Below, piece by piece: positions 17,251 through 26,043 of a stretch of 64,000 nt of DNA (position 1 is its first letter; each line of letters begins with the position of its first letter). The notes beneath the pieces were generated by a model that saw nothing but the letters and a program-made list of their open reading frames with translations, searched no databases and was not told where the DNA came from. Made by a program: the position numbers and the translations under genes. Source of the DNA: Idiomarinaceae bacterium HL-53 (GTDB lineage Bacteria; Pseudomonadota; Gammaproteobacteria; Enterobacterales; Alteromonadaceae); contig LN899469.1 in NCBI GenBank assembly GCA_001458075.1, forward strand, positions 2,268,659-2,332,658, written 5' to 3'.

Positions 17251-18432
17251 TTAGTAATAGGTAGATAACAGTTCGACATAATCACGAAAATCTTCATTCT
17301 CGAGTAAAACCCTATTAGTAGATTCCTCAATTTGATACGGTCGTTCGGTAATACTCATATCAGGATTGAAGCGCTCTAACTGTGGTTGACGATACTGGCG
17401 CTGATAAATTAAATACTGCAAGCTGTCTTTGGAGTAGATGCCATAGACTCGACGGTAGGTGTTGTATTGCACGTCATCCCAAATGAAGGTCTCATACCCG
17501 TTGGTGTAAAAGATAACCGGGCGCTGTTTACCCATGCGCTCGAAGGCGTCGGCATACAGTCTGGCTTGCTCTCGGCCCGCTTGCAGGCTCTCGTTGCCTG
17601 AGCGTTTAGCTTCGACCACAGCTAACGGCTGACCATTGTCGTCCCACAGCACGTAATCCACGTAACCCTTACCGGATGGATTCGCAGGAAAATCGACCTC
17701 GACTTCTTGACCAACAAGACTTTCATCACTTACGTCCCAACCAGCTTGCACCAAGAGTGAATCAATCAGTAATAGGCGCGTCTTTTCTTCGTTCCATTGC
17801 AGGCTATTCGCAACTGCTTGACTTTGACGCCTGCGTTCCTTACGTTCAGGTTCGCTCGGTTGTGGAAGTTGTGCGGCGTACCTCGTACGTTCTCGCTCCA
17901 AAGCGTTAAGAGCGGATTCAAGCTCAATTTTTTGCTTTTCTAATTCCTTTTCGTATTTTCCGATATCTTGCTTCAGAGCTGCACTATTGCTTTTATCATG
18001 TAGCAGCTCATTATATTCATCAATTTCGGAGGGATGCTTTTTGAAATACTTGATTACCAAATAAACAGCCAAATCGTAAGCAACTCTTAATCCCGCTTTT
18101 GCGTCGTTAAGGTTACCCTTGCCTCCATGCGCACACTCATTGCCTTTCACCCTCAGAAAGTTGATTTAATAAATCAGTGACTTATCTACGGATTCAGTGA
18201 ATATAGGGCTTTTTACAAGCTCATAAAAAGACGCATTCGGTAACCGCTGAAGCTTTTCATAGCTATAGATGAATTTGACAACTTCTTCTGCAAAGCTTCT
18301 CAATCTGGTTAAAGCGCTACCAGGATCAATTAAAAAAATCGATTCAGCCAACTCTCCAAGGTCAGCTAAATGCTCAATTTCATCTCTCATAAAATGAAAG
18401 TTGGACTTCCCTCTTGTATCGCTTATTTCCAT
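17251..18432 (-). pseudogene. hsdR: Truncated, stop-interrupted type I restriction subunit (hsdR)
   Basis: One reading frame runs from the ATG at 18432 to 17251 but has an in-frame TAA at 18166-18168. Before it: 88 residues of the DUF4145-like N-terminal domain of HsdR (SNFHFMRDEIEHLADLGELA...). After it: NFLRVKGNECAHGG, a coiled region, and the HSDR_N nuclease domain (EVDFPANPSGKGYVDYVLW..., AVVEAKRS, FYTNGYETFIWDD), then SITERPYQIE where a full HsdR would enter its SF2 helicase. Instead the frame ends 24 residues later. A CAA-to-TAA change would explain the stop. The helicase and C-terminal domain are absent, so no active restriction is expected; a short product from an internal start is possible. 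Confidence 0.85.
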
Positions 18433-18513
18433 TCTTGTTTCCGTTTATAACTCATTGAGTTTTCTCAAAGTGGTCGCTTTTAACATTAATTTTACAAAGA
18501 TAAGTTATTACTC

Positions 18514-19509
18514 TCATTCCCGCAACAACACAAAATGCTCCACCAACCGAATCATTAATTCTTTCTGATCGGGTAAGCTTTCGGCCACCAACAGTGCTAG
18601 GGCTACCAGCGTGTTGTCGTTAATCAACTGCTCCACGGGCTTTGCCAATAAATGCTGGTTCATGCGTAAATACCACAAGAACAGAAAAGAACCGGAGCGT
18701 TTATTGCCGTCAGCCAATGGATGATTCTTAATTACAAAGTACAACAAATGCGCGGCGCGGCTCGCAACATTAGGATAAAACAACTCGTCGCCGAAGCCTT
18801 GCTCAATCGTTGCAATTGAAGATTGCAATCCATTACCACGTAACTGACCAAATAGCTCTGTTGCCTCACCCTTCTCTATTAAGGTTCGTTTCAAGGCCTG
18901 AATCGCTTGTGTCGCTTGCTCGATATCAAGAGACTTCATATCAGTCTGCTTGGCTGCTATTTCTGCGAGCTGCTGCTCGTCATATCCCTGAAGCAAACTC
19001 CATGAACGAGCATAGTCACTGATGACAGCCGCGACGGCTTGCCCTTCATCATTCACCAATCCTTGGTTCGTAAGCGTGCGGCTAAGCAAATCCAACGCTT
19101 TCTGAAATTCAATACCGCGCTCTTCGAGTCGGCGTTGGTTAAGAGTGTACCCCTGAATTAAGTGGTCTTTTAGGGTTTGTGTTGCCCATTGGCGGAACTG
19201 GGTTGCTCGTTTAGTACTCACCCGATAACCGACCGAAACTATAGCGTCCAAGCTATAGTGTTTAATGTTTCGACGAACCTGACGTTTCCCCTCGGATCGA
19301 ACTACTAAGAAATCCTTAGTAGTTGCAAATTCGTCTATCTCTTCGTCCTTATAAATATTTTTAAGGTGCATGAGCACGTTTTCCGGAGTAGTTTCAAAAA
19401 GCTCCGCCATTTGCGCTTGGCTCAACCAAACGGTTTCCTGTTCAAGCGCTACTTCAAGCTGCGCCTTTCCGTCTGCGCTGGTGAACAATTTTATGCTTTG
19501 TGTTTTCAT
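18514..19509 (-). CDS. rhuM: RhuM-family protein with C-terminal Fic/Doc domain
   Basis: 331 residues from the ATG at 19509; upstream in-frame codons to 19620 run through the palindromic repeats and are rejected. Residues 1-200 match RhuM proteins (KLFTSADGKAQLEV, VWLSQAQMAELFETT, NVLMHLKNIYKDEE, RRNIKHYSLDAIVSVGYRV). The C-terminal part has a Doc-like Fic motif, HPLADGNKRSG, near residue 265. RhuM genes often sit between the subunit genes of type I restriction loci; here it precedes the hsdR remnant. Fic/Doc domains modify proteins by transferring nucleotide or phosphate groups, so a toxin-like role is possible; the target is unknown. Confidence 0.85.
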   Translation of the reverse strand: MKTQSIKLFTSADGKAQLEVALEQETVWLSQAQMAELFETTPENVLMHLKNIYKDEEIDEFATTKDFLVVRSEGKRQVRRNIKHYSLDAIVSVGYRVSTKRATQFRQWATQTLKDHLIQGYTLNQRRLEERGIEFQKALDLLSRTLTNQGLVNDEGQAVAAVISDYARSWSLLQGYDEQQLAEIAAKQTDMKSLDIEQATQAIQALKRTLIEKGEATELFGQLRGNGLQSSIATIEQGFGDELFYPNVASRAAHLLYFVIKNHPLADGNKRSGSFLFLWYLRMNQHLLAKPVEQLINDNTLVALALLVAESLPDQKELMIRLVEHFVLLRE

Positions 19510-19535
19510 GTTCTTCTTTCTTGTTTTGGTTTTAC

Positions 19536-19620
19536 GTACCGCAGTGCGGTACCTACGGGTTTTGCTTGTGTACCGCAATGCGGTACCTGCGGATCTTGCT
19601 CGCGCACCACCCTGCAGCAC
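19536..19620. repeat. Three 34-base tandem units with palindromic cores
   Basis: GTACCGCAGTGCGGTAC (19536-19552), GTACCGCAATGCGGTAC (19570-19586) and a diverged GCACCACCCTGCAGCAC (19604-19620), each followed by CCT(A/G)CG and spaced exactly 34 bases apart. The array fills the gap between the WYL gene and rhuM. Each unit can fold into a hairpin; the third is degraded. Confidence 0.75.
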
Positions 19621-20484
19621 CTACGCATACCCCGGAGCAATCGCCAAGTTACCCGTATTCATTAAGCTCACACGGTTTCTGAGCCAGAGCTGGTACTCGG
19701 GGCCTACGAGTGTGCCCTCTTCTGTGCAGTCCACGTTCCAACGGCGCAGTAGGTAGCCGGCCATGGCGGCGCGCACATCGATATTCAGCACGCCTTTTTG
19801 CATGCCATAGTCCATTTCAATGGCTTTTGGAAACTTCACATTATGCGGGTGCGGCACTAATTGCAGCGGAATCATACGCTGCCATTCGTGGTCGGCTTCC
19901 GCTTCTTCATGTGGAGCGCAATTTTCGAGCAATGTGACTTCCTGCACGCGGGTGAGCACAAAATCGCGGAAGCTTTGGCTTTTTCGGTCATACGCGCGCA
20001 CATGCCAGCGCAGGCCGTTGTCTACAATACTATGAGGCACAAGCTCTCGTTCACTTTCACCGCTGCTAAGTGAGGTGTAGCGAACGCGCACGGCCTTGCC
20101 GTTTAATACCGCTTGCACCAAGCGCGCCACAATGAAAATATCCGGCACATTCAGGCTAGAAGGCGCTTCTACCGGGAAATGAGTGTCGCCAATCGCATCA
20201 AAGCCGTCGGAAATGTCGTTCGCCAACTTCACCAAGGTGCGTTTGGCGTCGTGCTGAAACAATGGCTTGAATTGTTCGGTTTGAAAGTAACGCTTTTCTA
20301 CCGCGCTGTATTCAAGGTTTTCAGGCGCTAATTCTTTATACAACGAGAAGTCACGAGAGCCTGCTGAAAGCCCCACTTCGAATCGTGTAATGAGATCGTT
20401 GCGGTAGATTGAACCCTTGAACATCAGGCAAAAATCGATGTAAGCAAGGCGCTGCTTCTGTGCGAAAGAAATGGTTTCTAGCAT
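19621..20484 (-). CDS. WYL-domain transcriptional regulator (BrxR/CapW-like)
   Basis: 287 residues. The N-terminus (RLAYIDFCLMFKGSIYRNDLI, a winged helix) followed by LSAGSRDFSLY and ...AVEKRYF matches the BrxR/CapW group of regulators. A WYL domain follows (about 130-195: AVRVRYTSLSSGE..., LVPHSIVDNGLRWHVRAYD, FVLTRV) and a C-terminal WCX-like part. These dimeric repressors control BREX, CBASS and other defence genes and are thought to respond to nucleic-acid ligands through the WYL domain. It is the first gene of the island next to the tRNA. A perfect inverted repeat overlies its own promoter region. Confidence 0.85.
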   Translation of the reverse strand: MLETISFAQKQRLAYIDFCLMFKGSIYRNDLITRFEVGLSAGSRDFSLYKELAPENLEYSAVEKRYFQTEQFKPLFQHDAKRTLVKLANDISDGFDAIGDTHFPVEAPSSLNVPDIFIVARLVQAVLNGKAVRVRYTSLSSGESERELVPHSIVDNGLRWHVRAYDRKSQSFRDFVLTRVQEVTLLENCAPHEEAEADHEWQRMIPLQLVPHPHNVKFPKAIEMDYGMQKGVLNIDVRAAMAGYLLRRWNVDCTEEGTLVGPEYQLWLRNRVSLMNTGNLAIAPGYA

Positions 20485-20506
20485 ATAAATTCTTTGTTGT
20501 TTTTTT

Positions 20507-20528
20507 AATAAACTCAGTGTGGTTTATT
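20507..20528. promoter_or_regulatory. Candidate operator/promoter of the WYL regulator
   Basis: AATAAAC (20507-20513) and GTTTATT (20522-20528) are perfect 7-bp inverted arms with an 8-base spacer, 23-44 bases upstream of the WYL start. On the minus strand a TTCAAA / TTATTA pair with 16-base spacing overlaps it, so binding would block the promoter. A second inverted repeat, GTTGTA/TACAAC, lies at 20537-20554. Confidence 0.5.
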
Positions 20529-20589
20529 TTGAAGCGGTTGTAAAGAGGTACAACGAAACATGAACGCAACGTGGACAGCGCATGCACAA

Positions 20590-20654
20590 GCAGACCCTCT
20601 GGAGGCATGGATGCCGGAAGAGGAGCGCCCATGGGCGGCTTGAAGCGTGTCTGC
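20590..20654. repeat. Nested palindromic intergenic element
   Basis: Outer arms GCAGAC (20590-20595) and GTCTGC (20649-20654) enclose two palindromes, GGCATGGATGCC (20604-20615) and CGCCCATGGGCG (20626-20637), giving a three-way folded structure. The form resembles dispersed intergenic palindromic repeats of gammaproteobacteria. The rest of the 270-base gap before the tRNA holds a simple TTCTGAACTGA duplication (about 20690-20727) and no gene. Confidence 0.6.
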
Positions 20655-20752
20655 TGGATATGCGCTGTACCGCGTTGTGAGTTGAGCACTGAGCTGCATT
20701 CTGAACTGAACCGCGTTCTGAACTGAGCCGATATGAAATCAAAAGGAGAATT

Positions 20753-20829
20753 TGGTGCGTCCGAGTAGACTCGAACTACCGACCCCCACCATGTCAAGGT
20801 GGTGCTCTAACCAACTGAGCTACGGACGC
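20753..20829 (-). tRNA. tRNA-Val (GAC)
   Basis: 77 bases including encoded CCA. Acceptor arms GCGTCCG and CGGACGC pair perfectly; D-loop AGCTCAGTTGGTTAGAGC, anticodon stem CCACC/GGTGG with loop TTGACAT (anticodon GAC at 20795-20793), T-loop GTTCGAGTC. It forms the right border of the defence island. Confidence 0.97.
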
Positions 20830-20909
20830 ACTCTATAAAGAGATGAGCTTGAATAAGCGGTCGCCATATTAGTGATTTGGTACCTCGATCGCAAGTGTTT
20901 TTTGCACAT

Positions 20910-22712
20910 CTAACGCGAGTTTGGCGGCTTTCTCAACAAACCGTCTCGCAAAATATTAAATTTTTCCTCTTGTTGCTCTGCAAGATCGGCCTGGAAGCTT
21001 TCTATAGCCCAGCGGCTTTGCTCATTTAAGCTCGATTCTATACGAGCACGCTCAGTAGTTAAAGCTGCCATAAGCTCTGCGCGCAACCTTTCGCGATTGG
21101 CGTATTCATCGGCTTTCACCAGCGCAAAATCGGCGCCCGCAAAAATAGCTGCACCACACACTAATACAAACGGACCACACACCGCACCCGCCCCTGCACT
21201 CGTTGCTGACTGCCCGGCCTTCGCCGCCCCTCTTCTTAAAATCGCCCGCTGAATTGCCATTCTTGCTACGCGAGCAAAATTAGCCAGTCGAAAGCCGGTA
21301 TATGCCGAGGCGCTCAATACACTTAACCCGACACCACTATAGGTTGTAAATTCCTCAAACTGAAAGGTGGGCATGGCTGCCAAACCACAGTCGTATTCTC
21401 CTCGCAATTGCGTGAATTGTGCGCTCACCCAGCTGTTTTGCGCATTTGATACGGCTTGTAACTCGCCCTCAAAAGTCTGATATACGCGGTTCGTAATGCC
21501 CGCAAGTTCATCGTCCATATCCACTTCGCTAAAGCTCATAAAGCGAGTGTTCAAGTCTTCCTCAAATTCACGATCGGAAACACCGGCGCGAGCTAACATA
21601 TAGAGCTGCGTATACTGGCCTAATATACTAAAATTCCAGTCCAAGAATGCGTCAACGCCGAGTTCTAATTGAGAAAATAAAACATCGAGTTCGGTACCAA
21701 TATAACCCTCAATTTGCATATTAAGCGCATGCTCTTGTTCCTGTAAGTGGCTATCAGACGCTTCCTCCAACTCAGACAGCAACTTTCGTGTGCAAGTCAC
21801 TTCGGGCGATTCTGATGTCGCAATACGCTCATTTGCAACCCGCTCAAGTTGAGCCGAGCCCAATGCAAACAGCACGTATACGCTCACGAGGCTGAAAATA
21901 CCTACTAAAAATGGTCCAACACCCAGTTTGCGAACCCAACCGGACGAGCGCGTAGACTTAGGGTTGCTGGTGAGAAAAAAGAGGTAAAAGCTCACAAAGA
22001 AAGTGAACACAATATAAAGTTGCAACGCTTGGTAAAATGCGAATACTAGCCATGCTAGCATAGGCGCCTCGGCGGTTTGCATGAAGTACCAAAACATGCT
22101 GTCGAGCGCGAGTTGAGCGCCTACAATCAGGCCAGCCAACTCACTTCGAGCGGTTGCCTGACCAATGGCGAATTCACTTTCGGCAAGCGCAAGCCATTCC
22201 AAGTGACGCACATCGGGCACTTGATAAACCCAAATCCACAGCACCATGCTAACGAACAGCATGAGTGCAAAAACGAGCCAGAAGGCCGTTCGAATTGCAA
22301 CCGCCTGCGCATGCTCGGGCTGCACTTGAACCTGAACACGTCGGCTAATTCTCGGTAGTACCAGGAAAAAGCCTACCAAACCGGCAACCAACACCCACGT
22401 GTCGTATTGCCCCTGCGTTTGCAGAGTTTGCACCGTAGTGAGTAACAAAATAGCTGCAAATAGTGCAGGAAATACAATTAAAACCTGCGCAATAGCACTG
22501 TTCCAAAGTAGCGATTTGATCTGACTTTCTGCATTCACAACATGCGCTAACAAAGCTCTTCTTCTCAAAAGAGACCATTCACGGAGGAATAGATAAAAAG
22601 GAAAGGCAAACAATACGCATAGCACCACGAGCCCGTAGTTAGAGACTTCTTCCAAGTCCAAAAACCACAAACCAATGGCAAGCAGGAACCAAGTAAAGGC
22701 AAGTTTGATCAT
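20910..22712 (-). CDS. Unrecognised multi-pass membrane protein, 600 aa
   Basis: Seven or so hydrophobic segments in the first 290 residues (about 3-20, 28-45, 72-93, 106-122, 143-166, 222-252, 270-290), then a long polar domain (about 300-460) rich in Glu and aromatic residues with two isolated Cys (CTRK and YDCG), then a Gly/Ala-rich hydrophobic stretch (about 515-545, GAGAVCGPFVLVCGAAIFAGA) and a charged helical tail. No known family signature was found. It stands alone between tRNA-Val and a divergent amidase gene. The layout suggests an inner-membrane protein with a large extracytoplasmic domain; a channel, sensor or defence effector cannot be distinguished. Confidence 0.7.
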   Translation of the reverse strand: MIKLAFTWFLLAIGLWFLDLEEVSNYGLVVLCVLFAFPFYLFLREWSLLRRRALLAHVVNAESQIKSLLWNSAIAQVLIVFPALFAAILLLTTVQTLQTQGQYDTWVLVAGLVGFFLVLPRISRRVQVQVQPEHAQAVAIRTAFWLVFALMLFVSMVLWIWVYQVPDVRHLEWLALAESEFAIGQATARSELAGLIVGAQLALDSMFWYFMQTAEAPMLAWLVFAFYQALQLYIVFTFFVSFYLFFLTSNPKSTRSSGWVRKLGVGPFLVGIFSLVSVYVLFALGSAQLERVANERIATSESPEVTCTRKLLSELEEASDSHLQEQEHALNMQIEGYIGTELDVLFSQLELGVDAFLDWNFSILGQYTQLYMLARAGVSDREFEEDLNTRFMSFSEVDMDDELAGITNRVYQTFEGELQAVSNAQNSWVSAQFTQLRGEYDCGLAAMPTFQFEEFTTYSGVGLSVLSASAYTGFRLANFARVARMAIQRAILRRGAAKAGQSATSAGAGAVCGPFVLVCGAAIFAGADFALVKADEYANRERLRAELMAALTTERARIESSLNEQSRWAIESFQADLAEQQEEKFNILRDGLLRKPPNSR

Positions 22713-22847
22713 AAAGTGAGTCTACACAGCTCTGCTTCTCACACGCAAGCTCACTGCAATTTACATTTTAAACTCTGGACATCTAGGTAATTAAAGCTAG
22801 GATTTTACCAGTGATGAATAGTTCGTCACCCCTTTGGAGTTTTGACT

Positions 22848-23918
22848 ATGGTTTCTAAGCTGTCTCAATTCGTTTTACTCACTTCTCTTTCGTTATTTAC
22901 CTTTCTATTGACCAGCGCTTCGGTCGACGCCTGCACTCGTGTCATGTACAAAGGCCCTGACAACATTATTCTGACTGGACGTAGCATGGACTTTTCCATG
23001 CCAATTCCAGCAAACCTTTGGGTGATGCCGCGTGGAATGCAACGCAGCGGTGAGGTTGGACCTAATTCGATTCATTGGACTTCAAAGTACGGTAGTTTGG
23101 TGGTGAGTAGTTGGGATATTGCTAGCTCCGATGGCATGAATGAGAAGGGCTTAGTAGCCAATATGCTTTGGCTCGTTGAATCTGAATATGCAGAATTCGA
23201 CCCCCGAGGCTCTACTCCGGGACTTTCTATTTCTTTGTGGGCGCAATTTGTGCTCGATAACTTCGCCACGGTTGCAGAAGCTGTAGCTGCGTTGTCGCAG
23301 GAACGCTTTGTGGTGGTTACCGATGTAATTCCTGGTACGAATAAAATGACGACTATTCACCTCTCAGTTTCTGATGCCACAGGTGATAGTGCAATTTTCG
23401 AATATATTGACGGAAAATTGGTAATTCACCACGACCCTTCTTACATTGTGATGACCAATGATCCCCCATATGAACAGCAGCTAGCGATTAAAGATTATTG
23501 GTCAGGAATTGCAGGGAACCAATTTTTACCGGGTACGGTGAAGTCGCCAGACCGCTTTGCACGGGCTCACTATTACATTCAGAACATTCCTCAAACCAGT
23601 GATCCGCTCGTAGCGTCTGCGAGTGTCATGAGTGTGGTAAGAAATGTTTCAGTGCCCTATGGCTATCAAATAGAAGGTTATCCGAACTTGTCTTCTACCC
23701 AGTGGCGAGTCGTGGCCGATCAGACGAACATGCGTTATATCTTTGAAACCGCAACTACACCTAATACGTTTTGGGTAGATTTAAAGGAGTTAGACTTTTC
23801 CGAGAGCGCACCGGCGCGTGTGTTACGCGCCGATCGCGGGCAAGTTTATGCAGGTGAAACATCGAGTCAATTCACACCCGCGGAGCCATTTAAGTTTCAG
23901 GGCTTAGAGTTTAATTAA
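22848..23918 (+). CDS. Secreted choloylglycine hydrolase / penicillin acylase family amidase
   Basis: 356 residues from the ATG at 22848, with GGAG eight bases upstream. A signal peptide of about 27 residues ends in ...SVDA, and the next residue is the catalytic Cys (CTRVMY) that becomes N-terminal after cleavage, as in Ntn hydrolases of the CGH family. Further family features: TGRSMDF, the SDGMNEKGL loop, DATGDSAIFEY, and the NDPPYEQQL segment. It should hydrolyse linear amide C-N bonds; natural substrates in marine relatives are often acyl-homoserine lactones or beta-lactams rather than bile salts, but this is inference. Monocistronic; its end converges on frmB. Confidence 0.9.
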   Translation: MVSKLSQFVLLTSLSLFTFLLTSASVDACTRVMYKGPDNIILTGRSMDFSMPIPANLWVMPRGMQRSGEVGPNSIHWTSKYGSLVVSSWDIASSDGMNEKGLVANMLWLVESEYAEFDPRGSTPGLSISLWAQFVLDNFATVAEAVAALSQERFVVVTDVIPGTNKMTTIHLSVSDATGDSAIFEYIDGKLVIHHDPSYIVMTNDPPYEQQLAIKDYWSGIAGNQFLPGTVKSPDRFARAHYYIQNIPQTSDPLVASASVMSVVRNVSVPYGYQIEGYPNLSSTQWRVVADQTNMRYIFETATTPNTFWVDLKELDFSESAPARVLRADRGQVYAGETSSQFTPAEPFKFQGLEFN

Positions 23919-23924
23919 TCCCAA

Positions 23925-23967
23925 TGCGGTTTCATGGTTTAGCGCAAATTCGACGCATGAAACCGCA
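23925..23967. terminator. Inverted repeat between convergent amidase and frmB
   Basis: TGCGGTTTCATG (23925-23936) and CATGAAACCGCA (23956-23967) are perfect 12-bp arms. The right arm is the last coding part of frmB. No long T-run follows, so factor-dependent or structural termination is likely. Confidence 0.6.
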
Positions 23968-24789
23968 AATGCCCCTCAATAAAAGTGCTGATAAAGTAGT
24001 AGCTGTGATCGTACCCCTCACGATATTGGATATCTGCAGGTATCCCCTTTTCTCTGCAGGCCGCAATTAATTGATCAGTTTTTAGTTGCTCGGCGAGGAA
24101 ATTATCTGCCGTGCCTTGGCACACCTTAATCGGCAATACATTCTTTCCATCGCTTGTGCGTAGCAAGCAAACGGCGTCGTAAGCTTCCCAACGGCTACGG
24201 TCGCTGCCCAAGTAATGACCCAATGCTTTTTCACCCCACGGGCACTGAGTTGGGTTCACAATAGGACTAAATGCTGAAATTGAGCTATACCGGTCTGGAT
24301 TGCGCAAACCAATTACCAAAGCACCATGCCCTCCCATGGAGTGCCCAGAAATTGCGCGTTGATCGCTAACGGGGAGCGCTTGCTCAACAAGTGCGGGCAA
24401 CTCTTCCACAATATAATCGTACATGCGGTAGTGCTCGCTCCAGGGTTTCTCGGTCGCATTCACATAAAAGCCTGCGCCGAGACCAAAATCGTATGCTGCT
24501 TCTGGATCGTCAGGCACACCGTCGCCCCGAGGGCTTGTGTCTGGAATCACGAGCGCAATGCCTAATTCGGCTGCGACTCGTTGCGCGCCCGCCTTGCTTG
24601 AAAAGTTCTCATCAGTGCAGGTTAAACCCGACAGCCAATAAACGGCAGGAACCTTCTCATTCGCAGCTTGCGGCGGCAAAAACACCGAGAACTGCATGGT
24701 GCAGTTCAAGGTGCTCGATTCATGTTCAAAGCGTATTTGACGCCCTTCGAAAACACACTTTTCATCGATAATTTTCATACTCACGCCCA

Positions 24790-24790
<1 letters not shown>
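23939..24790 (-). CDS. frmB: S-formylglutathione hydrolase
   Basis: 283 residues. Esterase D-type alpha/beta hydrolase: VYWLSGLTC near the oxyanion hole, nucleophile elbow GHSMGGHG, catalytic Asp region (VCQGTADNFL) and His in GYDHSYYF. It hydrolyses S-formylglutathione to formate and glutathione, the second step of formaldehyde detoxification. The ATG at 24790 overlaps the frmA stop (TAATG), implying translational coupling; an ATG at 24778 is an alternative start. Length and motifs are typical and intact. Confidence 0.95.
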
Positions 24791-25917
<1,127 letters not shown>

Positions 25918-25986
25918 TCATTCTATGTAATTGGGGAATTATCGTTGGCAAAAAGTGTAGTTCATTCTAATTGTTTCTTATCTCTG

Positions 25987-26027
25987 TATAATCACCTTCA
26001 TTACAATTTAGTTTTGCATAAGTGCAA
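25987..26027 (+). promoter_or_regulatory. Promoter and candidate operator of the LysR gene
   Basis: A perfect TATAAT (25987-25992, preceded by TG) lies in the frmA/LysR divergent gap; the -35 is poor, as for an extended -10 promoter. TTGCA-TAAG-TGCAA (26014-26027) is an inverted repeat between the likely start of transcription and the LysR start codon and could be an autoregulatory site. Confidence 0.45.
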
Positions 26028-26043
26028 TAATAAAGGGTTACCA

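Noticed and set aside
19536..19620. Short CRISPR array
   Set aside because: Units are tandem with conserved intervening bases, no unique spacers and no cas genes.
20560..20643. 27-codon plus-strand ORF next to tRNA-Val
   Set aside because: It lies within the nested palindromes and has poor start context; the structure explains the sequence better.
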